A stretch of 64,000 bases of DNA from Hormiphora californensis (Eukaryota > Ctenophora > Tentaculata > Cydippida > Pleurobrachiidae), in NCBI GenBank assembly GCA_020137815.1, contig CM035350.1, positions 10,204,947 through 10,268,946 of the forward strand, written 5' to 3'. The position numbers were made by a program, and so were the translations under genes. The notes under the pieces are model-generated. The model was not told the DNA's origin and ran no database searches. It worked only from the letters and a program-made list of their open reading frames with translations. The first letter of the stretch is position 1. Every line of letters starts with the position of its first letter. Below, piece after piece: positions 9,101 to 17,919 of this stretch.

Positions 9101-11618
9101 TCATGCGGCACTCTTTCCTCTCAGGGATTATTCCTCTTGTTTGCCGGGTCTATCTTTGTGAGTTTGGTTGGGAAACTGGAATCTTGTAAACCCGATAATG
9201 CTGACTCAGGTAACTTGTTATCAACTACCTATCACACCCCTGTGTTGTTGTTGTTGTTGTTGTTGTATGCGCCTCCGCTTCCAATCCTCTACTTGTGATT
9301 TTATCCCGTCCGGCAGCCAGTTCCTCACGCCCGAGAAGGACGGAGCTCAGGTTCCAGAGTTTCCTCTTTCCCCCGGGAGAGTTTTCTTCCTCCGTCTTAT
9401 GTCCATGGTTTTGGAGATAATGGTGGAATCGTCTCCCATAACTGCCTTGACAGGTCCCATGAAGAGGACCGCACCAGCACTGTTTTCACATTGTGCCAGT
9501 CTCGGATATCTCCAGCGATCCTTGGTGAGTGGCATCTCAGCATTGATCGCTTTAGATGTGGCCTTGGCTAGGACAATTCGGACGCTCCATTGACTATGGC
9601 ACCTTTGTAGATTTTGCGCTGCCAACCTCTGATTTGTAATCAGTACTCCATGTGGGTTCATGGAACATCACTTTTTGTTCGTGATGCAGATGCAGCGTCC
9701 GGCCGTTCATGGGGTAGTTAGGGCAGGTTCCTTCCCAATTAACGGAACTCTGGCGTGTGAAATGTTTAGTGGGTTAGGTATCTATGTGCGTCACTCCATA
9801 GAAATTTGTTTTGTAGTGTGAGATAGTGGTTAGTACTGTGGATGGTTAACCTGAAGAGTTTACTTTTGTGTATTAATTGGGTGAATTTGTTCCAGTCAAG
9901 GTTCTCGTCTCCATAGATTTCCTCAACCACGTTTTGGTAGTTTAGTCTGTATCTAACCTCATCAAGTCTGGGGCAGTATATGATGACATGTTCTGAGTTC
10001 TCTCTGTTGGTAGCGAGTGATGATGTTGGTTTGTTACCATCATCGTTTGGTGAGGAAACGCCATTTGGGAATCTCCTACGCTTCTCTTGGACTTTTGAAG
10101 AAGCGTAGGTAGTAGCGAGGCTACTGGTTAGTGTAGTTTCTCCCTGTTGGGCTATGGAAACACCCCTTGAGTTTATCTCGACCTCGGCGTGGGAATTTTG
10201 CCGAGAGTCGGTGGGAGCTAGGCTCCCGGTTTGAGTAGTCCTGAGGACTACTGTTAGGCCAGTTGAGATTTTGACCGCCTTCAGCCTGGACTTCTGCTGA
10301 TGGGCGGTTTGTAGCTGCGCTACGGTATGGACGGTATGTAGCCAGACTACTTTGGCCCAATGCACTACTTGGGGAGCTGGTGACATGCCCGGCCGAGGGT
10401 ATCTCTAGTCAGAGAGAGATGAGTCATGAGCGGATTAGAGAAAGGAAGAGAGAAAACACACCATCCAAGGAGGGCAGCTCTGTTGCCTTGGAGTGGTATG
10501 TGAGATGCTCCAGGCAGTTTCCTGAGCTTCATGGTTTACCCCGGGGTATGCCGGGTCACCCTTGAAGATTCCCTGCCTGGTTTGTAGGACACTATTGCTA
10601 TCTAGAATGATAGACATTAGCCGCGGCCTGCATCTCAAATGCGTGGGAAGGAATCTCACCCTCCACACCCCTGTGTATGTCCTTATTATCAACTCTCACT
10701 CCCATGATGGCAGCTCTAGCTCCCCCCCCCCCCCAAAGATAGCTTGTATTCATTCTAATTGTGTTTTTGTAGGGTTTGAGAGCAAGAAAAGGAAGAAAAG
10801 TGGTATGGAGTTTATTGGAGAGTTGGAAAAGTATTGTCTAGTTACACTCTTCAACATTTTGAAGTTTGATACTACTCACACCTTCCTCACTGCTGACAGG
10901 TATGTGCTTGTTGGTTTTAAGGGGTTTTGTTTGTTTGAAAAGTAATGTTATACTACGGTGTACGATTCTAGACAACCTAGTAGAGATCTGCCTGTCTGTG
11001 AGATTATCCCTGTTCTGCTGTACAGATGGCGTGTGTGCGTGTGTATGTAAGGAGAAATTAAAATTAGAAAACGAAGTATAGAATTTTAATTTTTGGTATG
11101 GTTCAAAGAGAGTTCTAATAGAGATGAAATATTATTGGAGAGTGAGAGTCTAGTTGAAATTTCTTCCTGCCGCGCATCCACATTATGCGGATGCACGGCA
11201 GGAAGGTGTGCATCTGCATTAAAAATTTCGGTCGATGTTCACAACACTCCTACCCAGGTTCGATTCTATTATGCCGGTCCTTCTGGACCTGATCAGCTCT
11301 CCTGACATCACCCACCTACTCCCTGCACTCTCGGAGCTACCCATCGCGGCCAACAACCCCAGACTCTGGAAACAGTTCAACTTCCAACTACTCTCCCGAG
11401 CCAAATCCATCGAGCCCCGGGTCCGACAAAACGTTGCCTCGGTCTACCTTGACTTTGTATCTAAGATGGGGCAGAGTTACTCTGATCTTCTCTCTGATTC
11501 CCTGCCCTTCATCGCGGAGCTGCTAGAGGACTCTGATGAAGGAGTGGAGGGGACTGTGAAGGAGATAGTGGAGAAGATCGAGGAAGTGACGGGAGAATCA
11601 ATGGATCAACATCTCTAA
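146..11618 (+). CDS. HEATR1: HEATR1 / UTP10 (U3 snoRNP t-UTP component), C-terminal half, spliced
   Basis: The product is a large HEAT-repeat protein of the nucleolar small-subunit processome, needed for pre-rRNA transcription and processing. Exons read: 146-529, 608-937, 1019-1342, 1460-1659, 1815-1950, 2055-2187, 3496-3636, 3770-3898, 4037-4156, 4381-4646, (5092-5189 tentative), 8818-8992, 9125-9209, 10773-10899 and 11258-11618. All have GT/AG borders and matching phases, totalling 1002 codons plus stop. Family landmarks are IFTFMGDNTIRRDD near residue 340, a GLFLLFAG segment, and a last exon resembling the vertebrate C-terminus (DSLPFIAELLEDSDEGVE). The gene enters from the left, so the start is missing; human HEATR1 is about 2140 aa. 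About 70 residues expected between exons 4381-4646 and 8818-8992 were not found, so one or more exons may be unannotated there. Introns carry two other genes and a retroelement remnant. Confidence 0.93.
2346..3368 (+). CDS. Rhodopsin-like (class A) seven-transmembrane receptor, single exon, nested in a HEATR1 intron
   Basis: A 340-residue protein with seven hydrophobic segments. Class A hallmarks are N30 in TM1 (VNSLVIWG), D57 in TM2 (VAIAD) and a TM7 stretch LVNCALYP followed by a basic cytoplasmic tail (RRRENKK). The DRY motif after TM3 is not recognisable (the segment reads SVLKCINIKFPF), and NPxxY is altered to NCALY. It is therefore a divergent, lineage-specific receptor; the ligand cannot be inferred. 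I chose the ATG at 2346 because the upstream in-frame GTG is not needed. The ORF lies wholly inside the HEATR1 intron 2188-3495, on the same strand, and has no intron of its own. That fits a retroposed copy or the intronless style of many invertebrate GPCRs. Expression would need its own promoter or an alternative transcript. Confidence 0.82.
   Translation: MEPSYELMARVTTIISPIIFLICIYVILVNSLVIWGYFRVESKTRVTFLFVAVAIADISIAANIGLRSIFSWFCLFGQELPTIITAVFLSGGMCSYNLSNFYHVTLSVLKCINIKFPFYQVNFNRVKQILIVATVIWVCLSAGDLALYLSLQDNNVLSGSCNAQWTLFHHYEVIGNGVALYLAHNHGVSVTRNTLVHIVAVQYVAPCIIIAVSMAIQINSIRSSMMASETISHVTGTVIIISALYLGSNGTYAVFTLLEVDLSSHHVVQTTELVLKFILPLVNCALYPMAIIMRKEALRTRYLGIIRAIFRRRENKKGGYKSVSKIDPDDTLTTAIQDSD
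3690..3769 (+). repeat. Duplicated C-rich polypyrimidine tract at a HEATR1 acceptor
   Basis: The string CCCCCACCTCTCTC occurs twice (near 3701 and 3750), the second time immediately before the acceptor AG at 3768-3769. A poly-C run with another CACAG lies between the copies. This is an intronic 3' splice-site duplication. Confidence 0.6.
4150..4250 (+). repeat. Tandemly repeated 5' splice site after HEATR1 exon 4037-4156
   Basis: The exon ends with ACTTG followed by the donor GTTAGT. In the next 95 bp the motif CACTTGGTGAGT or CTTGGTAGG recurs three more times, each copy being exon-end sequence plus a donor-like GTNNGT. A poly-C run separates two pairs. Confidence 0.7.
4715..5189 (+). repeat. 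Duplicated intron/exon segment: decayed copy (4715-4815) and tentative HEATR1 exon copy (5071-5189)
   Basis: Both copies begin GAACCCATT.CTTTCTAG|GTT and continue through TAGGTTGCCC and GTACAAAGAT, about 360 bp apart. The second copy gives an open exon at 5092-5189 (32 codons plus 2 nt). Its phase fits both the preceding exon (phase 0) and the exon at 8818 (phase 2). The first copy is interrupted by a stop (TGA near 4773) and indels. I infer a partial exon duplication with one decayed copy. Membership of the second copy in HEATR1 rests on phase and weak similarity only. Confidence 0.5.
5190..5732 (+). other. Intronic / upstream stretch of the nested Cys-rich gene; nothing firmly identified
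   Basis: AG-rich between about 5400 and 5560, with no convincing exon. It probably holds the promoter of the gene starting at 5733 and may hide an unrecognised HEATR1 exon. No sequence-specific element could be supported. Confidence 0.3.
5733..8568 (+). CDS. Secreted protein with trefoil-like N-terminal segments, seven Cys-rich (TNFR/GCC2-GCC3-like) repeats and an Ig-like C-terminus
   Basis: The gene is nested in a HEATR1 intron on the same strand. The ATG at 5733 starts a signal peptide (MRSSLVLLVFLVGASTG). Supported exon pieces are 5733-5944, 6047-about 6170, parts of 6327-6660, about 6626-6800 and 6953-8568. The N-terminal part has two related segments (KCWGEK..LDTFLWRYD and CLESDMSQKFRYD) resembling a beta-trefoil lectin fold; this is tentative. 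The last exon encodes seven repeats of about 48 residues with the pattern CPxGxxxxxxxCxxCPxNTxxxxxGxxxCxxCPxGxxxxxxGxxxC, then an Ig-like region ending GKYRCQA. No C-terminal transmembrane segment is seen, so it is probably extracellular. The reading frame appears broken near 6170-6190 and 6580-6620, through sequence error, unseen small introns or partial pseudogenisation. The function is unknown. Confidence 0.72.
6880..6982 (+). repeat. 51-bp tandem duplication spanning a 3' splice site
   Basis: Two copies of a 51-bp unit contain the polypyrimidine tract, CACACAG and the first 25-30 nt of the exon (GGGAGTCTGTACAGTGG). Acceptors fall at 6900-6901 and 6951-6952. Because 51 is divisible by 3 and has no stop, either acceptor keeps the frame. 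Confidence 0.85.
8569..8817 (+). other. 3' flank of the nested Cys-rich gene / HEATR1 intron
   Basis: AT-rich sequence after the TGA ending at 8568, leading to the HEATR1 acceptor at 8816-8817. A short AATTAAAT near 8783 could serve as a weak polyadenylation signal; no clear AATAAA is seen. Confidence 0.3.
9240..9265 (+). repeat. (TTG)n microsatellite in HEATR1 intron
   Basis: Seven to eight TTG/TGT units directly after the exon ending at 9209. Confidence 0.8.
9347..10390 (-). mobile_element. Antisense retrotransposon remnant (RT C-terminal region) in a HEATR1 intron
   Basis: Two minus-strand open stretches (10386-9766, 206 aa; 9661-9347, 104 aa) lie between HEATR1 exons ending 9209 and starting 10773. 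The first ends with a Cys/His-type tail (ENSEHVIIYCPRLDEVRYRL), like the zinc-binding C-terminal region of non-LTR retrotransposon proteins. No RT core is seen, so it is a fragment. The second stretch is assigned only by adjacency. Confidence 0.45.
11163..11205. repeat. Perfect-arm hairpin in the last HEATR1 intron
   Basis: Arms CTTCCTGCCG and CGGCAGGAAG enclose a second inverted repeat (GCATCC / GGATGC). This is a compact cruciform-forming palindrome, possibly a small MITE remnant. Confidence 0.75.
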
Positions 11619-12047
11619 ATTAATAATCTCTTTTTATATTCTTAACAAAGTATTTTCCAACTTTGTACGTGATGGGTGAAACAAAGGAGGTAGCATGAAA
11701 TTTAATTAATTCATTTGGGAAACAAGGGGAAACTGCATTCTTTAAATAGAGACAGCCATCATCGTCAGATACAAATATACAGTAGGAATTAATCACCTGT
11801 TGCAATTAAATAATTCATGGCACGTCTTCTTATAAATATCTCAGAGAGAGTTTCATCATCATTTTAAATAAAACGCATTCTCACAACAAATCACGATCGC
11901 TCTTTCTCTGCAGTCACGATCAAACTCTTTTTCAATCTTTCAACTCTAAACTGTTCATGTCTAACATGTTTTGTTGAACAATAAATCTAAACGAGATCGA
12001 GTTAAAGAACGTCATTAAAAATATCTTAAAAACTTGCATCGCACAAA
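11619..12047. other. Intergenic, 3' end of HEATR1
   Basis: AT-rich. AATAAA-type hexamers are present near 11866 (TAAATAAAACG) and near 11980. HEATR1 and the ankyrin gene (minus strand) converge here. Nothing else is recognisable. Confidence 0.4.
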
Positions 12048-12061
12048 CTCTCTCTCTTTCA

Positions 12062-12148
<87 letters not shown>
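12048..12148. repeat. (CT)n microsatellite
   Basis: About 100 bp of CT dinucleotides with a few TT interruptions, between the 3' ends of HEATR1 and the ankyrin gene. Confidence 0.95.
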
Positions 12149-12151
<3 letters not shown>

Positions 12152-12190
12152 GTGTTACTTACAAACAAACAAACTCGGGAGGGGCATTGT

Positions 12191-14833
12191 TCACTTTTTC
12201 ACTCTGCTATCTGAGTTGAGACTCAGCTTGATCTCTTCGTTGGGATAATGCTCTAACATCTGGAGGGCGGTCTGTTGGTTCTTGTTAAGGTCATTCACAT
12301 TTAGGTCTCGTTGTTTTAGCAGCATCTTTACACACATCGCCTGGGACTTTGCGACGGCCATGTGCAGGGGAGAGTAACCTGGACGGGGAATGATGTTAGT
12401 AACCTGCAGATATACATCCTTTTCTTCAGCTCTCTCGTTAGACAGAAAACATAATGAAAGCCATCTCTTTTCGACGTTCATTAGTAATATTATTGTATGC
12501 GGAAGGGAGTAGAGCTGACTCCAAGTTGTTATTTGGGTCTACTTGGAACCTATAACCTACCTCCAGCGCTCTGTTTATTTGGGTCTACTTGGAACTTATA
12601 ACCTACCTCCAGCGCTCTGTTTGTTTGGGTCTGCCCCCTTGTTAAGAAGCATCTCAGTGGTGGCGGTGTGTCCGTTAGTTACTGCTTTTATCAGGGGCGT
12701 CTCCCCATATCCATCATGTGCATCCTTCTTGGCCTTCTCTTTCAGCAGCACCTTGACAATGTCCGTCCTACCCAGCATCGCTGCATAACCTGAGGGATGG
12801 AGGGTTTTAAAAAGAATGGTATTGTTGTCATGTGACTGTAAGCATAGCAACCATCTATCAATAGTATTGATGCCATATAATAATGTGTGACTGTAGTTAG
12901 TGATAAATAATCTTGTATTGTCAATGTCGCATAGGGCCCAGTTGCTATTGATACTACACATAACAACACAACAACGTACCGAGGGGAGTGTATCCAGAGC
13001 GGGCCCGTTCGTTTACATCGAGTTGCTTGTGCTCCAGGAGAAGTTTCGTTATGTCCTTGAACCCACAGTCAATAGCAACCATTATCGGGGGATCGGACTT
13101 GTAGGTAGACGTCTGCACACTATAACACAAGGGTGTGATGTGATATGATTGATGTTGTCTTACGAGAACGAACTAAGAATGGCAGATTATGATATTATTG
13201 GTTTGGTTGAGCTATGTATATAATAATGTTTTAAGTTCTTACCTTGCGCCGTACGCTATACATTTCTCAATACCCCTCATATCTCTTACCTTGCGCCGTA
13301 CGCTATACATTTCTCAATTCCTCTCATGTCTCTGTTCTTGATAGCATCCATCAGCTTCTGTTCTGTCTTGCTGTTGTTGTTAAACCGTCCCCCGGCATTC
13401 GAGTTGAGTACTGCTGGTCCATCTCCAGCTGAAATAGAGAGGTGTTAGTACACAGTACACACTACAAATAGAGAGGGAGGCGAGCAGTGCTCACTGAGCA
13501 CAGTTCTACTACCTTCTTGGATTTGTGTTATTATACAGCTTGTATTATATGTTATAGCCGGCACGGTGATATATTATAGCGCAACAAAAAGCGGGGCTAG
13601 TTCGCATCGCATGGCACACTTACTCTTGCCACCGTTATTGCAGGTGGCAACTAGACACCTTGGTTCCTCATATGCCAGACTCGGCCCCGCCTGACTAGTA
13701 TTAGCACCCGCTGCAACACGTGTGATATTGGAGTTGGTGTGATTAGTGGAGTGATGGTAACGATGGCAACTTGTTGGTTACTATGGTAACATGTTGTTTA
13801 GATTCGAACCTGCGTTGTCTGTACGGAATGCACCAAGAACACCAGGTGATTGGTAGTTGAAATCCCCCATGATAATTACACAGGGGCTGCACAGGAATAC
13901 AGGAAGACACTAAACGAGTTGGTGAACTACAGTAGTGAACTGCTAAATACTAATTTCTAAACTTGTGGGTTCCGTAAAGCAAAACAAAGTGGTTAGTGGA
14001 AGCTCTTACGGTTTTGAGCCGCGCACTGCTCAAATCCTGTGCTCTGATTGGCTGACATTTCGCGCGTTCGAAATTTGAAATTTCAACCAATCACAGTTCA
14101 GGATTTGAGCCATGTGTGCGGCTCAAAACCGTAAGAGCTTCCACTAGGTGATTGTATAAAGTTAGACTGCTGCAGTATGTTGCTGAAGACTGAGAGATCA
14201 GAGAGCTATTAGTCTGTTTGATGTGAAGCTACAAATGAGGCCAGGATAATGATAAAGCTCTCTTTCTTTCTTTGTGTCTATCTTTATATACAGAACACGG
14301 ATCATAACGGTTTTAATTTACTACACACCTGACCTCTCACAAACTCTTGCTTTCTTCCTTCTCTACTATTCCTAATAAGTATCTTTTTCATCAATAATAA
14401 GCTCTGTAATGTGTGTGATGTAGATCCATGCATATATCACTGTTACAGCAGGAACTATATATATGAACATATATGAACTCTATAAACTAGCAATGTTTCA
14501 CAGCCACAACACATGAAACACACACAGCACACACAGATCCATTACACACAGCCACAACACATGAAACACACAGCACACACATCCATTACACACAGCCACA
14601 ACACATGAAACACACACAAGCACACACAGATCCATTACACACAGCCACAACACATGAAACACACACAGCACACACAGATCCATTACACACAGCCACAACA
14701 CATGAAACACACACAGCACACACCATTACCGTCCACAGGGTGTATTGTAGAACTGGGACTATGGTCCCCTAGCTGACCCCCGTTCAGTCGGGGGTTAAAC
14801 GAGTCGAGGATTAAATTTGGCATGGGTATTATA
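12191..14833 (-). CDS. Ankyrin-repeat protein, 3' exons (5' end not certain)
   Basis: Minus-strand exons with consistent phases: 14833-14724, 13428-13290, 13119-12980, 12789-12607 and 12378-12191 (stop TGA at 12193-12191). The joined product has four to five ankyrin repeats. Visible units are EQKLMDAIKNRDMRGIEKCI; DPPIMVAIDCGFKDITKLLLE; SGYTPLGYAAMLGRTDIVKV; GYGETPLIKAVTNGHTATTE; and GYSPLHMAVAKSQAMCVKML. Ankyrin repeats are protein-protein interaction modules; no catalytic domain is seen in this part. Three phase-compatible minus-strand exons farther upstream (17.8, 29.1 and 37.3 kb) may be the 5' end, but a link to 14.8 kb is missing. Several splice sites of this gene are tandemly duplicated (see repeats). 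Confidence 0.8.
12531..12620 (-). repeat. 46-bp tandem duplication of an ankyrin-gene 5' splice site
   Basis: The exon end plus donor (AGCGCTGGAG|GTAGGT on the minus strand, donor at 12606-12605) is repeated 46 bp downstream (donor at 12560-12559). A truncated third copy follows. The unit carries about 25 nt of exon and about 20 nt of intron. Confidence 0.85.
13236..13336 (-). repeat. 47-bp tandem duplication of an ankyrin-gene 5' splice site
   Basis: CTTACCTTGCGCCGTACGCT occurs twice, 47 bp apart. Each copy contains the last codons of the exon (IEKCIAYGAR) and an intact GTAAGA donor (at 13289-13288 and 13242-13241). Confidence 0.88.
13996..14144. mobile_element. Foldback MITE, 149 bp, probable TA target duplication
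   Basis: Terminal inverted repeats of about 60 bp begin GTGGAAGCTCTTACGGTTTT and are flanked by TA on each side (13994-13995, 14145-14146). The element is almost entirely palindromic. A TA target and long TIRs fit a Tc1/mariner-related MITE. It lies in an ankyrin-gene intron. Confidence 0.8.
14500..14725 (-). repeat. About 57-bp minisatellite starting at an ankyrin-gene 5' splice site
   Basis: Four to five copies carrying CAGCCACAACACATGAAACA. The innermost copy overlaps the exon end and donor (GGTAATG|GTGTGTGCTG on the minus strand), and each further copy repeats GTAATGG..TGTGTGTGCTG. Confidence 0.85.
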
Positions 14834-15255
14834 CTGGAATCAAACACGTGTAGTGCGTGTAATAACACCTAGCATGGGTATTATACTGGAATCAAACACG
14901 TGTAGTGCGTGTAATAACACCTAGCATGGGTATTATACTGGAATCAGACACGTGTAATAACACCTAGCATGGGTATTATACTGGAATCAGACACGTGTAG
15001 TGCGTGTAATAACACCTAGCATGGGTATTATACTGGAATCAAACACGTGTAGTGCGTGTAATAACACCTAGCATGGGTATTATACTGGAATCAAACACGT
15101 GTAGTGCGTGTAATAACACCTAGCATGGGTATTATACTGGAATCAAACACGTGTAATAACACCTAGCATGGGTATTATACTGGAATCAAACACGTGTAGT
15201 GCGTGTAATAACACCTAGATGGGTATTATACTGGAATCAAACACGTTATTAGGTA
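14822..15255 (-). repeat. About 40-55-bp minisatellite repeating an ankyrin-gene 3' splice site
   Basis: Nine copies share CATGGGTATTATACTGGAAT. On the minus strand every unit contains the acceptor TTTGATTCCAG followed by TATAATACCCATG, which is the start of the exon at 14833. Two copies lack the TAGTGCG piece. Confidence 0.9.
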
Positions 15256-15930
15256 ATAACACATAGATCAATCAAACACGTGTCTAAATAAACGGCGGTT
15301 TAAGAACTGGACACACCCACAACAACCCAAGATTGGAAAAAAATAACAGAAAATTCAGGAAAGAATAAAACCGATCAACGACCATCTATACTGATCAACA
15401 CAGAGGCACTAATGACAAGGCATAACCGTCCAGGGTATGTAGAAATGGGAAGGTCCCAAGTGACCGTAAATTGAAGCGAGGGTAAACGGTCGAATAACTG
15501 GAGGGTAGTAATGGAGCAAAACGGTAAAAATAGAGGGAGTAATACGAAACATGGTAAGAGATACTAAAGGGATATATGGAAGATGAAGAACAGGTAGTGC
15601 GTGAAGCAACGGGCATGGGTAGTATGGTCAAATCGTGTAGGCGTTTAAACCCGAACTGCATTAGACCGTGAAACGGCGGTATGTAATGGAAATCAGCGAT
15701 AACAAGATAGAGACTTTGGGAATCAAGGAAATTGGGGAGAGAAGTAATTTCGGTCAGAAGAACTAAGACTTTATCCCTCCTATTGTCACCCATGGAGCCT
15801 CATTAGCGACGAGAGAATAGCTGATTGACAGTCGAGAGCATAGGAGGAAGGCGAATAGACGAACATAGGGTGGGGAGTACACCGACCACACCTTAGCAAC
15901 TTCTTCACCCTCTAACTGACTCCAAACATC
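15256..15930. other. No gene identified
   Basis: An open minus-strand frame (15793-15395) exists but has no recognisable domain, repeats or splice context, so I do not call a gene. The base composition is unremarkable. Confidence 0.3.
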
Positions 15931-15959
15931 TATGCGACACGCAAGAATGTGTTTCTGTC

Positions 15960-16013
15960 TTCCTCTATCTTCCTCTCTCTCTCTGTCTTTCTCTTTCTCT
16001 CTCTCCCTAGCTA

Positions 16014-16048
<35 letters not shown>

Positions 16049-16172
16049 TATCTATCCCCTATAGTTCTCTCCCTAAAGCTATCTATCCCTACATCTTTCT
16101 CTCCCTCTCGTTCCGTCTCTCGCAGTGTCTATATGGAGTGAGAGAGGGAGAGAGAGAGAGAGAGAGGGAGGA
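15960..16172. repeat. (CT)n / (AG)n microsatellite cluster
   Basis: CT-rich at 15960-16050 and AG-rich at 16137-16172, forming an imperfect inverted pair. Confidence 0.9.
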
Positions 16173-16719
16173 ACACTCAATGGATAATGTGTGTTGGGAT
16201 GTGTGTAGAGGGTGTGTGTTGGCTCTCTTTATCTAACTGTACATATATCTCTCTCGGTCCCCCTCCCTCGCTCTCCTTTTTCTTTTGCGACTAAAATTTC
16301 CATATTGCAAAATGTTTGCAGGAAGAGCCAAAATTTAAGCATAGTGTGTACCAGAGCATCATATCATAAAATGCTCAACTCTTTGCGAATGTGCGTGAAA
16401 GAAAGTTGGAAATGTAGATGGAAGCATCCCTAGGGTCCCTTATTGAGTCTTACGATAGCAAGGAAACACAACAAAAACTACTATAACACGGTGTGTGCTT
16501 TTTACAGCAGAGGATACAGGGAGCTAATTAAGGACCTAAATTAAACGGACAAGTACTAAAAGAATTGTGCAAGGCTAAAAACAAGAAAACGTGAACTTAT
16601 AACGAACACAAAATGTGGTGCAAGTTTATACACTGGAGATAGTATAGAGAGGGCCTGCGGGCATGTGTTTAGGCTATAATTGTCACACGCCGAATCTTTG
16701 ATTACCTTGGCCTTTCTGC

Positions 16720-17167
<448 letters not shown>

Positions 17168-17800
17168 CTTGGTTTTTGACAATAACAATACGATAAGTTT
17201 CCTTCTGCTATTAAGCTCTTTATATGACTCCTCTCTCTCTCTATGTTTCTCTCATCTATTTCTCTATTTTCCCTCATCTATTTCTCTAAGTCAAGTAAGT
17301 CATTTCTCTATTTTCTCTCCAATCGCTCAGTCGCTCTCCAAATTAACTCTTTTTCACTCTACTTTCTCAAAATATATGCCGGAATTAAAGCATTGAAACA
17401 GGATTCCATAATTGTTTCCGATATTTCTTATCTGTCATAAATTAGGGATCGTGTTTCTTAGATTGAGACGAATCGAGAAACAGTGCTTTCAAAAAATTAT
17501 CCAACGCTCAACGGCATGATTTTCTCGAAGAAATTCTCAAAGAAGAACAATTAGCACATGATGCCAGAATTATGTGTATAAGAATAACTCGGCCATTTGA
17601 TCAGGTATGAAGAGAGAGACAATGAAGATGAGGGATGTGAGAAGGGATGCTGGTAAAATTATTTGCAGGGATGATGTGGTGGCCGGAAATTAGTCACAGG
17701 CCAATGTGGAAACACACAGCAATCACAGCTCACAGCAATGAAACAAGGCATGAAAATGATTAAAACGAGGATTTCACCTCAAGTACTACTTAGTACTTAC

Positions 17801-17914
17801 TGTAGTGGTTTGAGGAGGGAGAAGGGCACTGGTGGTGGTTATCTGAAGTCCCATTGGTTGATTCAGCCTTCTGTTGGTTGCTTGCGGAGGGGGATGTGGA
17901 ACCTCCTCCTCCTC
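17801..17914 (-). CDS. Candidate internal exon of a minus-strand gene (possibly 5' part of the ankyrin gene)
   Basis: Minus strand: the acceptor TTTTTATTCATCCAAG precedes GAGGAGG, and the donor is CTACA|GTAAGT. In the frame that joins the exon at 29.1 kb it encodes a low-complexity Gly/Ser/Asn-rich segment (GGGGSTSPSASNQQ and onward) with no stop. It begins with 2 nt and ends with 1 nt (phase 1 to phase 1). No homology is claimed. Confidence 0.35.
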
Positions 17915-17919
17915 CTTGG

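Noticed and set aside
13800-13880. Possible tRNA on the minus strand (GGTTCGAATC T-arm-like)
   Set aside because: No matching A box, D arm or acceptor stem could be built.
14822-15255. CRISPR-like spaced repeats
   Set aside because: Units are contiguous with no unique spacers, and this is a eukaryotic intron; a minisatellite fits.
15395-15793. 132-residue minus-strand open frame
   Set aside because: No domain, poor codon pattern, no splice or promoter context; likely chance.
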